This document shows positions 47,401-59,400 of a stretch of DNA of 64,000 nt, piece after piece (within the stretch, counting starts at the first letter, position 1; every line of letters begins with the position of its first letter). The notes beneath the pieces were generated by a model that saw only the letters and a list, made by a program, of their open reading frames with translations, made no database searches and was not told the DNA's origin. The DNA lies in contig OX421963.1 in the NCBI GenBank assembly GCA_949128115.1, positions 36,439,979 to 36,503,978 of the forward strand. Reading direction: 5' to 3'. This DNA is from Anaspis maculata. Lineage: Eukaryota > Arthropoda > Insecta > Coleoptera > Scraptiidae. The translations under genes and the position numbers were made by a program.

Positions 47401-50400
47401 GATAAATGTAAAACATGAACCTGGAGACATAGCAATCTAATTCTTTCACTATATTGATAGCTGACTGAAATTGGAAAAATATAGGCCACTTTTAATCAGC
47501 CGCCGCTTCCAGCTGCCGCCTCCAAACAAACAAAAAATGCAACTTTCACAATTTTAACTGATTGTCATATCTCCCTCACATTCAGAAACTCCCAACTCAA
47601 ACTGTGCAACAGTTACTTTGCCGAATGCTGCCGCCCCCACACGCTGCCCTCAAAGTGAGAGATGAATGAAAAACATAAACCCGAAGACATAACGATCTAA
47701 TTCTTTCGCTATATGGATAGCTAACTAAAAATGGGAAAGAATAGGCTACCTTTCACATGGCGCCGCCTCCAACTTCCACCCCCAAAAGAGGAAAACAACT
47801 TTCAATAATTTCCACTGAAGTACATTTTATGTTACCTCAAACATTCAGAAACTCCCAACTCAAACTGTGGAAGAATTTCTTTGCCAAACTCTGCCGCTCC
47901 CACACGCCGCCCACAAAGTAAGAGATGAATGTAAAACATAACCCTGAAGACATAGCGATTAAATTGTTCGCTATATAGATAGCTGACTAAAAATGGGAAG
48001 AGATAGGCCACTTTTGATTAGTCGCCGCCTCCAGCTCCCGCCCCCAAACAAAAAAATGCAACTTTCACAATTTTCACTGATTGTCATATTTCCTTAAACA
48101 TTTAGAAACTCTTAACTCAAACTGTGCAACAGTTACTTTGCCGAATGCTGCCACCCCCACACGCTGCCCTCAAAGTAAGAGATAAATGGAAAACATGAAC
48201 CCGAAGACATAGCGATCGAATTCTTTCGCTATATGGATAGCCGACTAAAAATGGGAAAGAATAGACTACTGTTGATTAGTCGTCGCTCCCAGCTCCCGCC
48301 CTCAAACAAAAAAATAAATTGATGAGTGAAAGAATTTTCATTCAAATCTATTTCATTGGCAAGTACCCCATTCTGATAACACAATATCACAATAAGTTTC
48401 GAGTGAAGAAAGTGGGCAAGGAATGGTGTTTCTCCTTCAACCAAATTTCTTTACGTTCACAATATGCCTCTTTGAGAAAATGCGCTACTGAGACTCACGC
48501 ACGTGAAGGCATACTCACTTGTTTGTCGTTCTTCTTGCCTCAATTAGTGAAAATACGTGATACAATCACATTCTTGAGTATTATTATTATTATTCTTATT
48601 ATTATTATTATTATTATTATTACTCAAGAAAATCTCGCCTGCGGCGCCCTTGTGCTCGCTTCGCTCGCGGGCTCACAGAATTTTCAAGAAGGGGGCCCGT
48701 GAGTGACATCCAACATCGGGGCCCGGCGAAGCTCTCGGCGGCCCTGTGTGCTATTACTCGAAAGAATGCAGTTATGCAGAAGAATGCAATCAATATACTA
48801 AAAACTAAACAAACAGCACTGTTGGATTGAATACTCAAAAAAACTGTTGAAGTCGTATCACTGTATTTGAAAAATACAGACATAAAAGCCCCCCGAAGTT
48901 TCCCTACTCTGCCGTGCTAAGCGCAAAGAAGGTATCTACAATTTGATAAATTTGGTAAACTGCATTTTCATGCCAGGTTTTTATAACGTTGTGTGACAGT
49001 TTAATATGAATGAAGCAGTTATTTGAAAACCCTAATTATTGCGCTATCCATGTATTTTCATAACCCTAAAATATGAGCATAAAAATGCAGTGTATCAAAT
49101 TTCTCAAAATGTAGATACCTCCTTTGCGCTTAGCACGGCAGTTACTGTTACCAACCCTTTGAAAGAAAATTCGAAAAAATCTTCCTAACCAATGAATATA
49201 TTTCCCGAAAATTTTCAGGAAAATACTATTCATTACTCTTGTTGATGATTAAAAGTATTTTCAGTCAAATCTATTTCATTGGCAAGTACCCCATTGTCAT
49301 TACTTCTACTTTTTTTTACACTTCAGCGTTTCGATTTGCTTCCCATCTCCTTCACCAGTAATCATAATACATCATTTCTGATTGCGAAATGGACCACATA
49401 ACTCTGCTCTTGAATCTGCCCATTTGTGCGGCCGTTTCTATATCGCTTCCTTCATGTTCGGGTGCAAACAGAGTGCGTCTTGTTACGCTGAGATTATTAA
49501 ACACATCCGTCTTGTAAGCAGTAACGAAGGAAATGTCAGATGTCCGATCAACAAATGCAAATTACTTCCTGTTTGTGCCAAACCGAACTTCTGTTCACAA
49601 AATTTCAAGAATGAATCACTATTAAAGTGTGTAAAACATATAGGTAATCAAAAAGAGATCGTTGATTGCTGTATGTTTTGAATAGATTCGCACTAAAGAT
49701 TGGGCTCACACCTCGGTTGATCGTCAGTACGTCAGTATTGGCGGTCAGTGGCATACTCGGTGGCATAGTATTATACCTCGTATTATACCTTATACCAGAC
49801 GTAAGCCATGATGCTGATGCGCATATTAAGACACGCTTCACGTTTTTTTTACTCAAGAAAACCAATTTCCTTTTTCATACTGTACTTACTATTGAAGTAG
49901 AATCGACAAGGCGACATCGAATTTTGTAAAATTTGGCATCTGAAGGGGCAGTCTCAAATTTATAGCGTTTTCGAGTCACTAGAACCGAACCAGTTTTTTC
50001 GAGTCACTAAAACTGAACCAGTTCGGCTCTAGAATCAGGGCATGCGATTGGTTCTCGAAAATCCTTGACCAATCAGTGATGACGATTTTCGAGCTGAACT
50101 GGCTTCGTTCTGGCCAGTCGAAAACTCCATTATAGAAAAATTCGATAGGTAGGTAGGTACTCAATATTATTGAGAATCGCCGCACGCTTGCCTACCAACT
50201 CTTGATCCCGATGTTATTACGGGATGGAACCAAACAAAGAGTCAGTGTATTTGAGGTCAGGCTTGAATTTCAATTGATGCACTACTCTCCCAACCCAATA
50301 TCCGTTTCCAAAACTTGACATTGCCCGCCTTTTTGCACTAGCTCGATTGCATATTTCGTTTTCCGGATGCAGCACCTTAATATTACTACTTAATTGCACC

Positions 50401-53400
50401 CAATTACAGTTAGACTGTGCCACTTGCTGGTTTACCTATAGAACGAAAATATGGATCGCTTAGTTTGAGCAGAACAAATTTTCGTTTCAATAAGCATGAT
50501 AGTACATAGTGATTGATTTACTTGCTTGAGTGATTCCAGTAATTCTAATTAGTGTCTTTCCTTCTAATGAATAGGTAAAGGACGGCGGAAAAGGCATGAA
50601 AAGCGCCTACAAAGGTTTGCGGTCCAGACTGAAGGAGAACCAAGGACCTCATCAGCTGCACAACGGTTCGGAGAGCTCCAACAGCGACAAGCCCCGTTCC
50701 GCTCCCAACTCACCCACGGGGAAACGGCGAACGATAGTCGGTTTCATGGCCGTGCCGCCATCTCATCCGAAAAACCCGCCGTCGTACCCTTTCCATAAAA
50801 ATGCGGGTTACGTTGAAAGGTCAGTACCCCAACGACCCTTATATCACTGTGCAACTTGGGGATACAGGGTTGTCCATATTCAAACTTGAAGTGAATTGTA
50901 CTTTTTTATTCTATTTCAAATCGAATTCGTTGATTTTCTGTTGAACTGGTATTCCCATTGTAGGTGTCGCCTGAAGAAATAATCGCATCCTTATAGGTCC
51001 GGCATTCTAGCCGACCAGTTTGGATACTAGCTTAATTTATCTCAGTGAAATTGAGACTATAGTCTACGGGGTTTGAAAGGTCGAAATTAGTAACAGTTGT
51101 TGAAAAATGTTTCGTTCAATTCGCACCTTCATGATTCATTACGGCCAGACTGTGCAGCGTACAGTTGGCGTACTGTGCAGTTCTACATAATGCACACCAC
51201 CTGAGCGATGTGAAGGTGTTCTTTTCTATCTCTCGTCTCCTTTGTACGCTAATGTAGCGGAAACGAAAAGCACAATACCAAGTATTCTTTGTTTTTTGCT
51301 TATTTACAAAAACGAACGGTGCGCTGCAAAAAAAAACGATAATTCAACAACACACCTGTGCTCGGAATACTAAAAGCGTCCAATTTGTTAAGATTAAGCT
51401 TTTACCGAAGGAACAGCGAAATGGCGGAATCGTTTTTCATTTCACTTTTTATTTATGTTTTTGTTGTAATAGTACCTTTAACTACTATGAAATGTTGATG
51501 TCTGAAAAGTTGATCCCCAGTCATTAGAATTCGAGCACATATCTAGTGGCATGCATAATTTATAAATGAATGCAATACAATAGTCATTCTATAAATCACC
51601 TCCTTGGCACTTCTTTGCATTATCTGTTTGCAGGCGTTGCACCGTATAATTTACATGTGTTGTGAGTTCCACCCACTCTTCACCTGGTTTTCACATGAAA
51701 ATCAATGGGCATCGCTTCATTGTTGGCGGTAGACGTAGACGAAACTGTTGAAATTGATGTCATGTGTTATTATTTCTATAAATAAGAACATACCCCAGTT
51801 CATTACTCACTACTGTGAATTTTGATTTTCCAGACCGTGGACCTGTTTCCAGACGTATAATTTTGTTTTTTATGGTTGACTTTAAAAGAAGTATTTTGAA
51901 GACTTTTAAAATCATGTTTTTTCATACTAAAATAAGTATGAATTTCTAATCCAACTTCAATGCAATCCAGTTATTTTACTGTCATAAAGTTCCATTTTAG
52001 CTAAATCAAAACATGAGCTACAGTAAGGAATGATTGTTAAAATTAGATGTGTGATATCCTTCACTTTTATAACAAGCAATACATACCACTTGGCATACTT
52101 GTTTTCAAAACATCTTGGACCGACTAAGATCAGTAGGCAAAGTCGCAAGTACTGCAGGCGTCGTATACAGGGTATCATAAAGAAAAAAAGATTCACCTGA
52201 AGAGACAGATATATGCCCCAGGGTCCCACGTGCAAACTCGAGATGCACTGAAACCTTTTACCTTCCAACTGCGAGTACAAATGCCTTGAGAGCTTCTCCT
52301 CTACATCAGATGTGCTCGGGTTATGCATCTATCCAGGATACTGTAGACATTTTCAGCTGTTCTCTGAGCGAGATCAGGTTGCGTTTCAGTCATAACATCG
52401 TATAATATCTGATTTTTTCGTTCACTTTCTTTCTTTCTGTTTTCTTTCTTTTTTCTTTCTTTTTTCTTTCTTTTTTCTTTCTTTTTTCTTTCTTTTTCTT
52501 TGTTTCTTTTTGTTTTCTTTAGATAGCCTTCACTCTTTAAATGGGTATCACCTGTTGAGTGAGTATCACAATAATAATAATAATAAAAATAATAATAATA
52601 ATCATAATAATAATATGCTGTTCACGTTTTAAATTCAGTAGAAAAACATTCTCGAGAAAAAATAAAGTGACAAGTTGAGGGGCTACGACTACGGCTACGG
52701 CTGATGGCACTTGCAAAGTTTTGGGGCAAAACTATCGGCGGCCATCAGCCGTATCCTCCCAGTGCTCCAGCTTTTCACTTTAGTTTTGCTCCAAAAAGTC
52801 ATTCTACTAAAAATAACCCATTACCCATTAAAGGACAGTCAACAGTTTTGGAAAATCATAAGCAGTTCCTGAAATATTCCGGAAAGCCGAGTTTTCATCA
52901 AAATATAATTATTTTTTCCGTAAATCAGTGAATTTTCGTATATAATACAACAAGAGACTAAGTAATTACCGGAAATTTTTGAGCTGTAAAATATGAGCGC
53001 CTGTTGGTAACTGAAATGATCACGAGCGCGAAGCGCGAGTGGTAATTTCTGTATCCAACAAGCACGAATTATTGAAAGCCAAAAATTCCCTGTAATCACG
53101 AAGTCTCGAGATGTATTTGGCATGACAATTCGAACGAAACGATTTTCGTTTCTGCACTCCAAAATGCAGTATCGATGTGTTTTTAGGTGTGTACCGCTTG
53201 CACTAGGCTGGAAACTAGCTTAAAACGATCTGTGTGGTTTAGGTTTTGACATACTAATTTCCCCCAGTTATTTCTATTTAGAACATTGAAAAAATTCTGT
53301 TTGAACTTAGTGTTGAAAATAGCTCACTCTTTGGAATGCCCCTCTTCAAGAAGATACACCATCAAAATTTTGACTCCACAAACGAATTCAGAGGATACGA

Positions 53401-56400
53401 ATTTGTGGGAATCAATGTGTTGCACATTTCCTTATTGATTCTTTTTAGGTGAAAATAAAATAAAACCAATTTTTGTGATCTGCCGAAGAACTTTTTTTTT
53501 TTCATAATGAAAAATTCCCGGGACAAGGTGGTAAACGCCGTCAATGTTTACAAGATATTCATAAGTTTCCTTTTTAATTATTAAAACGAACTGATAAGTC
53601 GTTTAGTGGGAATCCTAGCACCTTGAACTTTCAGGAGCCCCCCGAGCCCCCTTCTGGTGAAAATTCGGCCTGGCTCCACCTCTTATCTGAAAGAGGGGCT
53701 CATTCTGAGTACGTGTACCGAATTTCATGCTTTCATCACCATTTGCAAGGTTCATGCCGATTTTGGCTCTTAGCGCCCGCACTATTGGGAACTATTGAAC
53801 AATAATTGCTGAAAAAACTCAGGCACCTAAAACTCTGTGGACCATTACACACAATAATAAATGAAAAGTTACTCAAGTCTTAAGTGAAAGGGAACGGTAC
53901 GTGAGGATAGATGAAACCGTTAGTGACAAGAGAGAAATAAACACCGGCTTACCTCAGGAAACTATCCTTGCTCCTGATTTTTTTAAAAGATTTATAAACG
54001 ACCTTCTGTTGGTCCCATCCCAGATTTAAGATCGCGGCTGCGAAGAGAAAAAAGTTCAGTGTTTTGTTTCGGGTAATAGCAGGCCGTGCAATCGTGCATT
54101 TATCCACTAATTGATTAATAAAAATACTGACTGCAGAACTATCAAGTTCCATTTTGGTTTTCCCGGAATATTTCAGGAACCGCTCATGATCTTCCAAAGT
54201 TGCCGACTGTCCCTTGATGGATAAAAAAAAAATATCAACACGTTTGCCTATTTACGTGAATTGGTTGAGTGTAATATCTTTATTATCATCATCATCATCA
54301 TCATCATCATCATTATTATCATTATTATTATCATTATTATTCATCTGATTCGGCTAATGATATACGAATTTTCCCCGTCGCATTTTGCTTCTATATGGCA
54401 CCCTGTATACTCTACGCCTGCAGTACGACTTGCGACTTTGCCTACTGATCTTAATCAATTCAAGATGGTCTCGGCAACAGGTATTGCCAAGTGGCAGTGC
54501 TTGTTACCTTGCTTGTGTGGTATAATAAAAGTGAAGCGGAAGGGGATCTTTTCAAAATTACAAATAATTCCTCTGTTGCAGAGAATGGCTTCAGTATATC
54601 AAATTATCTTTTATCCGTATTTGCTCTGAAATGTGGCTTTGCCGCTATCACCTACATGTGCTTGGAAAACCTCAATTTGAATATACATAGTAAAACTTTT
54701 CAGGCAGGACATTTCATTCAAATATGTAAATGTCGAAACGCCAGCTTCCGTATAATGCCATCACCGAAATACTAGGAGGCCGAAATAATACATAATTCTA
54801 AAAATAAAACATTTTCATTTTCATGACATTTATTTCTCAGACAAACTAACTTTTCACATCTGTTGCAACTGTAACAGTACCTACTTGATGGTTTCAATGT
54901 CACGCAAAACCTAAGAAGAAAATATTGATGAATTTCACGACTTGTTTCAATAAAGTAAGCCATGCGAATAGGCGAAATTCAGTGCCATTTCTGCGCTGGC
55001 GCAACCATGCTAGGGGATTTGAGAATAGTGTGCCGTATAGCATAGTGCCGTGTTAGCATAGTGCCGTATGCTAACACATCTAAAAAGCGTAATTTCAACA
55101 TTGTCTATTATTGAAACAGCTGGAAATGAAACTTTCAAATAAGCTATGGAAAAAATAGTGTTTCTTGATATTTCATTGTGTTCAAGACCAGCAATGATGG
55201 ATCAGTTCTAGATACACAATGAGCGGGAATATGGTAACGTGTTTATCAGTTGGTGTGTTTTTGAAAATACCGCCCTACTTCTGGTATTCTTCTCTGCCTT
55301 ACGGTTGCCGTCCTGTCTGTCAGTGGCATGAAACTGCATGTAAACAAATGGTAACTAAAATTTTATCGGGTTATATGTATAATATATCAAAGGTTTTGTG
55401 TTTTCTGTTTTTTTTTTCAAAAATGACGGGCAGTTTGTTGAGTGCCTGGCTGCAAAAACCGTACGAAAGGAACATTACAGTTCCATTTCATGTGTGTTCC
55501 CAAAAAACATCACCTTCTAGGCAACCAATTATACACTGAAAACGGCTTTTTCGTTCTTTTCGGAACACTACGCGCGAAATTCATTTTTTCGACAGCAATG
55601 CACATGGACAACATCATTCCACATAATCTAGCATGGAAGTCAGGAGTTTCTTGTCATCTATTTTCTTTTGTTGAATCGATGGCTGAAAATCTGCAGGTTT
55701 TGACTTTTCCTAGCTCGCGCAGACGCATGAGTTCCATCCCCTAGCTTTGCGAACCTACAGCGCAACTCGTGCCGCTGAATATCGCATATTGACAGAAATA
55801 ATACGTTCGGTGAGTCAAATCGATTTCACTCCCTCTGGATTTCACTCTAGCAGCTGATCATCAAACGTTCACAAATTGACAATATCCTGGAGGAAAATTC
55901 ATTTTCCTTCAAAAACGCCAGAAAAAAATCTTTTCATTCTCAACATTTTCTAATTTTTATTCGTATCGTTATTTTAATTTTTATTTTATTCTTTGCGAGC
56001 ATAAATCTACCTTTACGCTCAAGACTCCTTCAGCCTGTTGTACAGCCAGGTTTTCTGATTGGTCCCAGTCGCGATTGACCAAAATGATACCATTATAATC
56101 TCGAGCTGATTCTTTTGAGCTTGGCGGAAGCGAGTGTTTTATTCCAAATCCAATTTTCAGGCCGTACACGCCTCTGTGCTCGTTTGCGAATCCCGCCTCG
56201 CCGTCGCCCCCCGAAGTCCCTTCACCTGCCGATGTCCCGGACACGCCGAGAAACGGAAGTCCCAACATGGAATTTCCACGGATAGACTTGATGAATGAGA
56301 TGCAAGATTTATTCCAGCTACGTCTCGGCACTCCTCCCGTGGACAGATCCGTGAGTATTTCCATCTTCACGGCACGCACACACACATACACACGATTTCT

Positions 56401-59400
56401 CCCACAAACCCATATTCGGGGCGCACTCAAAAGAAATTTATTATCGCCCTGCTGCAGTAGTTAGATAAGTAGAATGCATCAGTTTTCGTCGTCAATCTCA
56501 TATTGTAGTCCGAATGTTAGCGATTCCAACCTTGCAAATTTTGATACCGCGATGCCACCCCTCAGAATTATTGTATGGACCAATGCCTTGATTTTAAGAA
56601 CTGTGGCCACGATGACAAAATTCAAAACGAGTGGATATGTCCTCACGGGCGTGAGGCTCAGTAGCGCATTTTCTTTCGGGTGGATCCGCGTAGTAGTGGT
56701 GGGTGCATGAAAACAAGCGTATTCATACAACATACGGGTATGTTCCAAATTTCATTAATATCTGCCCATTATCACGGAAGCAGTGTAATATGACGGCAGA
56801 AGGTCGCGTCAGAATCAGTTTACTAGGAATACTAAACTTCTTTATTCGGAAATGTGCAAAAATGTGAAAGTGCGTGTCTTTACACTTTTTACCCCCGTAT
56901 TATACAGGTGTCCAGAAAATGGCGGAAAAGCTCTCCAGTACGTTGCAAGGGACCCTTCAGGGAATTCTAAAAAAATATTGAAAAAATTCTTCGACTTTCA
57001 TTTTTGGGGTTATCAACGGTCAAGGGACGGTTTGAACCATTCTAGTTTTGTTGATCCAAAAGAATTCAGTTTACTGTTGAGCAAAATTATGAGAAAGTAT
57101 CTACATCTACCACTGGATGTGTATTGAACTTTTTCTTATTTTGCGTTCATAAGAAAGTCATTACGATACGCAAATGACGTCATTCGCGTATCGTAAGAAG
57201 CTCCATTTCGATACGCATTTTTTTATCCCCAAATGTTGGCAATGTCAGCGGCAATGACATGGACATAACAGCACTCACTGACAGAAGATACAGGTTAGGT
57301 GACATCACTTCGCAGAAGGGGTTTATTTCAGAAAAATACGGCCCATTTCTGATGATAAACTGTGCTTTCACCATCAAGAGCGATTCCCAACAATTTTGTT
57401 AGCAGAGGCAGATATTTCACATTTTTTCATTTAAAAAAAGCATGGAATAGTTGCAAAATAGAAAAAATTGTATATAACACACGTTTTACAAGACCTATAT
57501 TGTCACACGCGTCATTTTGAAGCACGAGGAGCGAAGCGACGAAGTCTTATAAAACTTGTATTATAATATACTAATTTGAAGGACCAGTTTTTGACCCTTA
57601 ATACGTAAGTCCAAAAATTAAAGCAGAAGAATTATTCACTTTTTTTTCGGAATTCCCTGAAGGGTCCCTTACAACGTACTGGAGAGCTTTTCCGCCATTT
57701 TCTGGTCAACCTATATAATACCCTATTCATGAAAATTGATTTTTTTTCATTTATCAGTAATTTATTAATGTATTGCCGAGCAATCTGGCTCGTCAATGCC
57801 TACGACGAGTGATATAAGAAATGAAATGCAATGTGTAGCCAACGCCTAGGCCTTCTATTTGCAGAAATAACACCGTCAACTTTTTCTTGTTTTTTTGCCA
57901 TCCTCTTGAATTGGTCGTTAATTGGATATAGTCAGTACTCAGTAACAACTGGGATTAATAAGAGTAGTGATATGTAATTGAATTTCATATTTCAAGAAAG
58001 GGTGACCCGACACACAGTAATAAATCCATCTTGATTAAATTGAAAACATTCTTCCATCGTTCTCACAGTGGTGTTGACGTTATCGGTTTTTTATTTTTCT
58101 TTGAATTACAGTACAAATTGGGTATTTCTTTGGCCAACCGGTTTCGTCGCTAGGCATCATCAGGGTTGAGAAGTGACAATTTTATTATACTCAAGTAGAA
58201 ATAACGCAAAATGTCACTCTCAACCCTGATGATGCCTAGCGGCGAAACCGATTGGCCAAAGAAGTACCCAATTTGTGATGTTATGACGCGATGTGACGGA
58301 GAAAAAGTGTCTGCCCTGAGCAGGATTCGAACCTGCGTCTTCCATTTGCCGGATGGGTACTCTAACCACTGAGCTATCGGGGGAGACAACAGTCCCTCCG
58401 TCACATGCCCATATGAGAGCCGCCACAGTACTCCCCCTCCAGAGACGTCGTTCGTCTCGTATGTCATCCGTGTTCACCGTTCTTATAAACCGTTGTTCGG
58501 TACCCCCCAGCTAGGGCGACGGATAGGACGTGGGTGGACGTAGGAAGAGAAATGGCGGTGCTATTCAATTGTTCGCTGTTACTTGTTTATTCAAGTAGCG
58601 TGTTGCGTGCGTGTTATTGTTGTTCGGGGTCACCATTTATGGCGCGATGTGACGGAGAAAAAGTGTCTGCCCTGAGCAGGATTCGAACCTGCGTCTTCCA
58701 TTTGCCGGATGGATACTCTAACCACTGAGCTATCGGGGGAGACAACAGTCCCTTCGTCACATGCCCATATGAGAGCCGCCACAATTTAATTTAAAGAAAC
58801 ATATTTTAAAAAAATCCATTGCTGGAAGAAAATCTTGATTAATTCTTTCATCAGCTACGTTGACCTGACCTGACCTGACCAGTCGTGTTGTTTTGTTTTG
58901 TGTTATAATCCTTCATCTTTTTAAAGGCAAATTACAAAGGTCAACAGATCACCAGGTCACCAGATATGTATTTCTTTTTCGGCAAGTGATCCAATAAAAT
59001 TAGAAATCACATAAATGATAGATAGATAGATAGATTGATTTATTGAGGAACCTTTTTTTACAAGGTGTTTTAACTCTGAAATTAACGAACAAAAACTCAA
59101 AAAAAAAACGGATTTCGGAAGAAAATATCAGATTTTATTCCAATAACCATGCATTTAGGATGCCCTTTTTTTGGAGTATGACCGTCGGTTCCACAAAACA
59201 GATAATACGAGATTAGTTGATTTGCGATTTTTGTTTTCCAATTTGTAGCTGACTGATCAATTGAAATGCTGGTTTATCTCTCAATAATGGGAAGATGATG
59301 GGTTAAGTACAGATTTCAGGCATTTTTTGTGAGTAATCACCTAGCATTCAGCAGAAAAAAGTTCAGTTAATCTGCAATTAGCCTTGATCGCTGATCATCT

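Noticed and set aside
49382..49681. 99-codon cysteine-rich frame [16 protein letters not shown]...
   Set aside because: Cysteine spacing fits no zinc-finger pattern I know, and it lies in intron 10 with no splice or codon evidence.
58313..58383. Functional tRNA-Ala(GGC)
   Set aside because: C33 instead of U33, acceptor-stem mismatches, and two tandem copies inside inverted brackets point to a tRNA-derived repeat.
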